Source of the DNA: Ehretia macrophylla
Taxonomy: Eukaryota > Streptophyta > Magnoliopsida > Boraginales > Ehretiaceae
Assembly (NCBI GenBank): GCA_037974665.1
Contig: CM075764.1
Span: 75,842,325 to 75,906,324, forward strand
Length of the DNA: 64,000 nt
Direction: 5' to 3'
In this document: positions 59,252 through 64,000 of the stretch, in pieces
How the letters are laid out: each line of letters opens with the position of its first letter
How positions within the stretch are numbered: the first letter of the stretch is position 1
Program-made: the position numbers and the translations under genes
The notes under the pieces: model-generated
Seen by the model: only the letters and a program-made list of their open reading frames with translations
The model's database searches: none
What the model was told of the DNA's origin: nothing

Positions 59252-59862
59252 TGCCTCGACTATTGTTTAAAAAAACCCAGTGGGTCAGGAATTTCAACAT
59301 ATGGACGACATAGCACTATTGCGCTAGTTATGGCGCCATAGCGTTTGGGCGTTGTCTCTTCGACGTAGCGCTATTGCACTAAATACAGTGTCATTGCTCT
59401 AGATCTAGTGCAGCGCTTGAATTTCTAAGGCTTAACGAGTTCCATAAGTTCACAGTTATCACAGAGATGTAGGTAACTTGCTTAGCAGAATATGTTATTG
59501 ATGCTTGAGAAAGATTAATAACCACCTTAGTGAAATTGTTGGTAACGTAGGGAATAGACGTCAATTGATTTAAATCAATAGTTTCAAGTAGGATTAATAT
59601 TGGTGAAATCAAAACCCCTAAAGCCTTTTAATTATTGAATTACCATCTTTTGTTAATTTCGTAATTGTTTTAGTTGCTATTATTATAAGTTCTATAATTT
59701 ATTTAGTCGTTAGTTACAAATTCTCAATTTGTGATTGTCCAAATAAAGTTAAAGCTAAATCAATTTTGGTACTTAATAATCATAGTCCTCGTGGGAACGA
59801 TCTTTACTCACTACTTTATTACTTGTTACGATATGTATACTTGCGTTAGATTTTGCATAACA
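59252..59862 (+). repeat. 3' LTR of the Athila element, shortened
   Basis: The last 465 bp (from about 59398) match the 5' LTR from about 46670. The first 150 bp do not match its start and contain repeated TAGCGCTATTGCRCT-like units. About 0.8 kb of LTR is missing. It ends GCATAACA before TSD CATGG. Confidence 0.8.
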
Positions 59863-61194
59863 CATGGATGTACCCTTGGGCTCTAACCATCAAGTCAGCG
59901 ATGGTATCCACTGGGTCGATTGTCAATGACAGTATAAGAGCCCCCGACCTGAGGCCACTTTAATAGGCCATCAACACCATCGAATTTTCAAGGTGAAGAA
60001 TTCTCAGGGACTCCTCATTGAATCGTGCCATGTAAGACTTCAGGGGCTCTTCTTTCTGCTGCTTAACCGCAAACAACGATAAAGTGTGGTGAATCGATCT
60101 TCGACTGCCGACGAACCATCTCAGAAAGGTTTCCGCTATCCTAGCGAATGAGTCCATGGATCCCGATAGAAGCCACCTAGTACCAAGTCAGCGCGTTTCT
60201 GACCAGGGTGGTTGGGAACCCTTTACATTTCACTTCGTTGGGCATATTGTGAAGAGTTATGTGATGGTCAAAGTTTCTGAGATGGCTAATGGGGTCCCCG
60301 TCCCCGCTATACATAGGCAGATTGGGCATTTGGTTTCTAGCTGGTAGAGGCGTGGCCAAGATATTCGGGGTTAAGGGGCTAACCCCGAGCTGGTAAACAA
60401 CTTTGGCTATCGTCGTAGAAGTCTTGGTTGGTTAGGGTTCTGCACCGGCCATCCTCTTACCCTTCGTCACCTCGGGGCAATTAATAGGTCCCGAGGAACC
60501 TTTCAAAAATTCGTCCTGTTGTCAGTGAGGATCACCTTGGCCGAACCTTGCTAGGATGTTTCTTGAAATCAATTGCCTAGCTGTCACGTTCGCTAGCGAC
60601 TCAGCTTCAACCTACTTCGTGAAGTATTCTGTAGCTGCAAGTACGAAGTTATGCCCATTAGAGGCTCGAGAGTCAAACAGCTCCTTCTGTCAAACCAAGC
60701 CCTTCGTAGCTAACAGCTTTCTTAGCCCTTTTGCCTTCTCCTTTTCGATGCCATTTCTTATTTCTCCTTAGATGTCACTTCCTCTATCAAATCAAAGAGC
60801 GGCTATTCACCATCTGGAAAGACAGTTAGGCCAAGGAAAAGAAGATCGTCCACCTCGAGGTGAACTCCTCTCAGGTGCCCTGTGCAATCCTCTCATTCCC
60901 AGGGTCAGCTACTTGAACCTAGGGTCAGTGTTGCGGTAGAGTCGTCTAGTTTGCGGCAAGGTAGACCACTATTTCTTAGAGCTGCCCAAACATTCGGTAC
61001 AATAGCTTTATCTTTGGGCTCATAGAAGCCGTTGGATCGACTGCCTCAAGTTGGGGGATATCTAAGGTTAAGTATACGCGCTGGCTTGTTCCAACATGTA
61101 CCTGAGTTTGGTTTGTCCCGGGGGCCATTTTAGGTATCTCACCCTCAGGTGAAGGGTCCCCGGCCTCACAGTTATGTCTTCTTGTAGTCACCAT
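59863..61194 (-). pseudogene. Tat gag, N-terminal and capsid part
   Basis: Start MVTTRRHNCEAGDPSPEGE at 61194. Capsid region: LPMYSGDGDPISHLRNFDHHITL (about 60260-60330), then FVGSRRSIHHTLSLFAVKQQKEEPLKSYMARFNEE (near 60010-60120), which is the Tat retrotransposon gag domain. Multiple stops and frameshifts. It continues leftward at 45854 once the Athila element is removed. Confidence 0.86.
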
Positions 61195-61239
61195 AATAGT
61201 TTTGCACAGTAGGTTGTTGGGAAAGTTAAAGAATAGTTT

Positions 61240-61255
61240 CCCATATACGGCGCCA
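61240..61255 (-). other. Primer-binding site, Tat element
   Basis: Reads TGGCGCCGTATATGGG on the minus strand, next to the 5' LTR. Similar to the TGGCGCCGTCTGTGGG site common in Tat elements. Confidence 0.85.
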
Positions 61256-61257
61256 AC

Positions 61258-61661
61258 TGATGAGGATTAAAAATTGATGTTCGTTCGAGCTCAGTACTTC
61301 TGCCCTCAAGCTACCTGAACCTACAAAAAAAGGAAGGAATCGCGGGGGTGATGACCCGTGTTGCCCCTCAGGCGTAAGAGTGATTAGTATGTCCGAGCTG
61401 AACAGGTGGTAGTTGAGAGTAATAAATTTGTACCATGTCCCCTTAATGACGGATGAAGATGGTATTTATACCACTTCAAGGTCCGGACAACATTTAATGC
61501 TTAGCTCTGCCCGGTACTGTTCATACCTTCTCGGCACCACCTCAACTTTATGTCCTGTCAGATGTGACAACTGTACCATGGAAACAGTTAAGGTCAGAGT
61601 CAGAAATTGCTTCATAGCTCCAGGTCAGGGGAGCCTTTCGGGCTCGAGCTCACCCTTATCA
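61258..61661 (-). repeat. 5' LTR of the Tat element
   Basis: Plus strand TGATGAGGATT ... CACCCTTATCA; on the element strand TGATAAGGGTGAGC ... ATCCTCATCA. About 404 bp. The outer boundary is placed by the TG...CA rule; with no second LTR in the window it cannot be confirmed by alignment. The base after it starts the flank ACGAG. Confidence 0.72.
61463..61470 (-). promoter_or_regulatory. TATA box of Tat 5' LTR
   Basis: TATAAATA on the minus strand, about 190 bp into the LTR, a normal place for an LTR core promoter. Confidence 0.65.
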
Positions 61662-61810
61662 ACGAGATTGCATCAAAAATTCAATCAATTCCAGTGATTG
61701 AAAATCCAATCAAATTAGTCGAGATAGTTCAAAAGAAAGATTACAAGTCCAGTCAACTGAAAGATATTCTATTCTAATTCGATTTTATAGAATTTGATCA
61801 TAAGTAATCA
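61662..61810. other. Unassigned flank right of the Tat element
   Basis: 149 bp of AT-rich DNA. I see no gene or repeat in it. It may be the pre-insertion sequence of the Tat element. Confidence 0.4.
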
Positions 61811-61896
61811 CAGGGGCGGACCTATTGTATAACCAGTGTATGCACAGGCATGCACCGAATACCTCTCAATTATTAGGAGTATTATGGTAATTTGAC

Positions 61897-61901
<5 letters not shown>

Positions 61902-61938
<37 letters not shown>
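61902..61938. repeat. (AT)n microsatellite
   Basis: About 18 dinucleotides. Confidence 0.95.
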
Positions 61939-61941
<3 letters not shown>

Positions 61942-62234
61942 AAAAACATGACTAAATCACTTTACCAAATACCCAATTCCTATTTTTTCCCAACTCCACT
62001 GTCATCTACGCATTACGCATTCTCTCTGCACTCTAAAGTGTCTACCCTTGTTGACAAGGTTTAATTCTTCTTTGTTCCCTTTGCTTTTCCTTTTCTCTTT
62101 TCACCTTATTTATGTAACCACATATCTGTTTGGTACATAGATCCATGAAGTGTACTAGGAATGCACATTTACTCAGTGGCGGACCTACATTTCAACTAGT
62201 GTATGCACAAGCTTACACTCAACAAAAATTGATA

Positions 62235-62298
62235 TGGTTCAGTGGTTAAATGGTTACTTTTAAAATTGAGGTGTGCTTCACCTCACAAGTTCGAATCC
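62235..62298 (+). other. tRNA-like module (A-box and B-box)
   Basis: TGGTTCAGTGG (A-box-like, 62235-62245) and AGTTCGAATCC (B-box-like, 62288-62298) at tRNA-like spacing. It does not fold into an obvious full cloverleaf by eye. Possibly a remnant of a tRNA or SINE head. Confidence 0.5.
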
Positions 62299-62382
62299 TG
62301 CTGGAGTACTTCATGGGCCTTTTTCTTTTGCCAATTTGCTTAAGCTTATAAAGAAAAAAAAGAAAGATTGTGCGCCTAAGAA

Positions 62383-62437
62383 GAATCGAATCTGCATGGA
62401 AAGTTTCATTATTTCAAGTGCTAAACCAGCAGAGCTA
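62383..62437 (-). other. Second tRNA-like module, opposite strand
   Basis: On the minus strand TAGCTCTGCTGG (A-box consensus, 62426-62437) and AGATTCGATTC (B-box-like, 62383-62393). It faces the module at 62235-62298. Confidence 0.5.
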
Positions 62438-63185
62438 CCTTGAATGTTGTGTATTTCTATCATTACTAATAATTTAAAACATTCAACTGGGTTTGATTGA
62501 AAAGAGGAATGTTTCATTTTGGTTTTGCTTATTTCAGTGCAAGATTTTCAAAATAATGGAGATTTTTATATGTATTAGGAAAATTTTAAATATATTCATA
62601 TGTTAATATGTGATTTTTTTTCAACAAGGTAGTGAAAATTCATCAAGTTAAAAACAATCATTATATATAGTCTTTTTATAGCTTACTTAATTGGTTATTA
62701 TTACTGATTATAGGTTAGATTGTAAAAAATTGAATAATTATGCTCCTTCAAAGAATGTCTTACTTCATATAGATACATATTTTGTGTGTATATCTATGGA
62801 CGCAATTGAATAGAGCTATTGCAATTTTTATGGCCTTTAATAATATATTATGTCAACTGAATGATTACTTTATTAGTTGCGTTTCGCTGAGGTTTTTTAT
62901 ATAGCAAGGTAAATGGTTTCTTCCCCTCTATGCTTAATGCTTACACGATGGCTATAACTTATTGTACAACATCATGTAATATATTATAGTTTATTAGAAA
63001 AGTGCAGCATATTTGTGTTGGGGAAGAGACTACTATTGATATTTAATGTAATGAATTACTCAAACTGTAAACACTCATTGGAAGTTTTACTATATCATTA
63101 TAATGCATGTCTTGACTCCTATGCCTAGGTCTACCACTGCCTTTACTCCAAAATATTTTCAATGTCTTATCTTATAGAATAAAAG

Positions 63186-63333
63186 AAGAAGGCTAATAGT
63201 TAGTGAATAATTAAATACTTGCTCTTTTGTGAAAAATATTATCTTGAATTGATATTTCTAAGAAGGCTAATAGTTAGTGAATAATTAAATACTTGCTCTT
63301 TTGTGAAAAATATTATCTTGAATTGATATTTCT
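63186..63333. repeat. 74-bp direct tandem duplication
   Basis: Two essentially identical copies (63186-63259, 63260-63333) starting AGAAGGCTAATAG; recent by identity. Confidence 0.95.
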
Positions 63334-63379
63334 TGCTTTCAAACGTACTTTTATGTCTTAGATTGAATGGTGCCTTTGA

Positions 63380-63563
63380 CTTTCCTGGGTCAACAATAAT
63401 ATTTCTTTAATGGGTGGTCTTCATTGAGCTCTGTTGAGATTGATAACAATCCATTTGCTACTTGGGAAATACCTGAAAGCCTTAAAAATGCTACTACACT
63501 TCAGAATTTTTTTTCCAGCTAATTCGGCTAATGTTACTGGGAAAGTTCCTGCCCTTTTTTGTG
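63380..63563 (+). pseudogene. Captured fragment of an LRR receptor-like kinase ectodomain (TMK-like)
   Basis: Frame reads [25 protein letters not shown], then after a small indel [15 protein letters not shown]. This is leucine-rich-repeat sequence and, from memory of the family, resembles the ectodomain of TMK-type receptor kinases (NPF-W-IP-SL--A--LQNFSANSANV-G--P). About 60 codons only, with stops upstream and a frameshift in the middle, so it is not a functional gene. It sits between hAT ends, as expected of transposon-mediated gene capture. Confidence 0.6.
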
Positions 63564-63778
63564 GTTAATTAGTTGTCTTTATTTTTTTTTTAGTTATAGT
63601 TGTTTAGTATTAATTTAAATTATTTTAATAACTTATTTTTCTCTCTTTTATATGCTTACATTTTTATAATTACTATAATATACGTAATGTATATTAATTT
63701 ATATAATAAATGAGTGTTCTCGATCCCCAATTTTTGAGCCCAACCGTACCCAAGCCCTAGGGTTTGGCTTCGCCCCTG

Positions 63779-64000
63779 TAAGTAGATGACGTAATCAGCT
63801 TTCGACAAAATAGATAACCCATGGCAATATACGATCATCTCTGGAAACACATTACCAAACATTAACTAGTTGTCGAATAATTGATTATGATCAAAAACAA
63901 TTTTCACAATCAGAAGAACAGAAAGCGCATAAATTATGACATTGACACAAAAAAATAAGGTACTAATCGATTTGGAAATGTTAACTTAGAAAAAGAAGTT
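63779..64000. other. Unassigned right edge
   Basis: 222 bp of AT-rich sequence. No supported feature seen. Confidence 0.4.

Larger units (their letters stand above)
45855..59862 (+). mobile_element. Athila-lineage Ty3/gypsy element, 14 kb including nested hAT and copia
   Basis: Bounded by TSD CATGG (45850-45854, 59863-59867). 5' LTR 45855-47130, primer site 47135-47154, Athila gag and protease, remnant of the integrase end, polypurine tract 59238-59251 and a shortened 3' LTR. After removing the hAT (3.6 kb) and copia (5.5 kb) insertions about 4.9 kb remain, far less than a full Athila, because RT, RNase H and most of integrase are absent. The pol loss is in frame, so the element was probably a non-autonomous derivative. 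Confidence 0.92.
11148..61661 (-). mobile_element. Host Tat-lineage Ty3/gypsy element (Retand/Ogre-like), split into eight pieces
   Basis: One minus-strand element whose pieces are colinear: 5' LTR and primer site (61240-61661), gag (59863-61194, 45461-45854), linker (42813-42997), protease (40125-40361 and about 29900-30366), RT and two RNase H domains (28111-29800), integrase (27472-28110, 19235-19742, 16541-16679), tandem-repeat 3' region (15982-16540, 12182-12383) and an antisense gene (11164-12181). Removing the insertions with one TSD copy each restores continuous protein similarity across the junctions. The second, archaeal-type RNase H and an extra antisense ORF are hallmarks of the Tat clade. 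The 3' LTR is off the left edge. All coding parts carry stops and frameshifts. Confidence 0.87.
62174..63139 (+). mobile_element. Nested non-autonomous hAT element (MITE-like), 966 bp
   Basis: Terminal inverted repeats CAGTGGCGGACCTAC (left) and CAGTGGTAGACCTAG (right, reverse complement). TSD CATTTACT (62166-62173) and CCTTTACT (63140-63147), seven of eight. No transposase. It carries two tRNA-like modules near its left end. Confidence 0.82.
61811..63778 (+). mobile_element. Non-autonomous hAT-like element with a captured gene fragment
   Basis: Left end CAGGGGCGGACC and right end CGCCCCTG form short inverted repeats (CAGGGGCG). Subterminal sequence at 61821-61850 matches that of the inner element 62174 (AACCAGTGTATGCACAGGC versus AACTAGTGTATGCACAAGC), so both belong to one family. 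Flanks TAAGTAAT/CA and TAAGTAGA are only partly alike, so the 8-bp TSD is not certain. Without the inner element it is about 1 kb. It contains an (AT)n tract and an LRR-kinase fragment, no transposase. Confidence 0.65.

Noticed and set aside
62235-62437. Functional tRNA genes
   Set aside because: Only box-like motifs are visible; no complete cloverleaf or acceptor stem could be paired by eye.
61801-63786. Clean 8-bp TSD for the outer hAT element
   Set aside because: Left and right flanks (TAAGTAAT and TAAGTAGA) match only if the left end is shifted by two bases from the CAGGGGCG start; left as uncertain.

Overview
This 64 kb window is heterochromatic DNA from a flowering plant, most likely a dicot; I cannot name the species. 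It consists almost entirely of nested transposable elements. There are LTR retrotransposons of four plant lineages (Ty3/gypsy Tat, Tekay/Del-type chromovirus and Athila; Ty1/copia), their solo LTRs, an autonomous-type hAT DNA transposon and small non-autonomous hAT elements. I see no intact host protein gene, rRNA, functional tRNA or CRISPR array.

The frame of the window is one old Tat-lineage (Retand/Ogre-like) element on the minus strand. Its 5' LTR is at 61258-61661 and its 3' LTR lies beyond the left edge. About 8 kb of Tat sequence has been split into eight pieces by insertions. From right to left the pieces hold gag (59863-61194 and 45461-45854), a short linker (42813-42997), protease (40125-40361), protease end/RT/RNase H/second archaeal-type RNase H/integrase start (27472-30366), integrase middle (19235-19742), integrase end plus a degenerate tandem-repeat 3' region (15982-16679), and more of that region plus an antisense gene with an intron (11148-12383).

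Eight insertions interrupt it directly. Target-site duplications (TSDs) that I read by eye support seven of the eight; in one of these only the right TSD copy is inside the window. (1) An old chromovirus LTR (<1-11147) carries a full Tekay-type element (977-10562, minus, TSD TAACT). (2) Solo LTR 12384-15981 (TGGAC). (3) Solo LTR 16680-19234 (CTCCC). (4) Solo LTR 19743-27471 (TATGC) contains another solo LTR, 22777-26513 (CCTAT). (5) A younger full-length Tekay-type element, 30367-40124, has an eroded left edge. (6) Solo LTR 40362-42812 (GACAG). (7) Solo LTR 42998-45460 (CTGTC). (8) A 14 kb Athila element, 45855-59862 (CATGG), itself contains a hAT transposon (48097-51682, 8-bp TSD) and a Ty1/copia element (53476-58966, AAAGT).

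Right of the Tat element are about 150 bp of flank, then a composite non-autonomous hAT element (61811-63778). It has a second, related hAT element nested inside it (62174-63139), tRNA-like modules, and a captured fragment of a receptor-like kinase gene.

The most notable signals are these. The chromovirus LTRs, including diverged solo LTRs, contain a short reading frame ending in or close to YVDESYVPESYP, with many synonymous differences, behind conserved splice-site-like motifs. The Tat element has an antisense coiled-coil ORF with a clean phase-0 intron. The Athila and copia elements have both lost the core of pol while keeping the reading frame. The copia element is peppered with a TGYTGYARCA near-palindrome. 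In the younger elements most premature stops are single C-to-T or G-to-A changes, as expected from deamination of methylated DNA.
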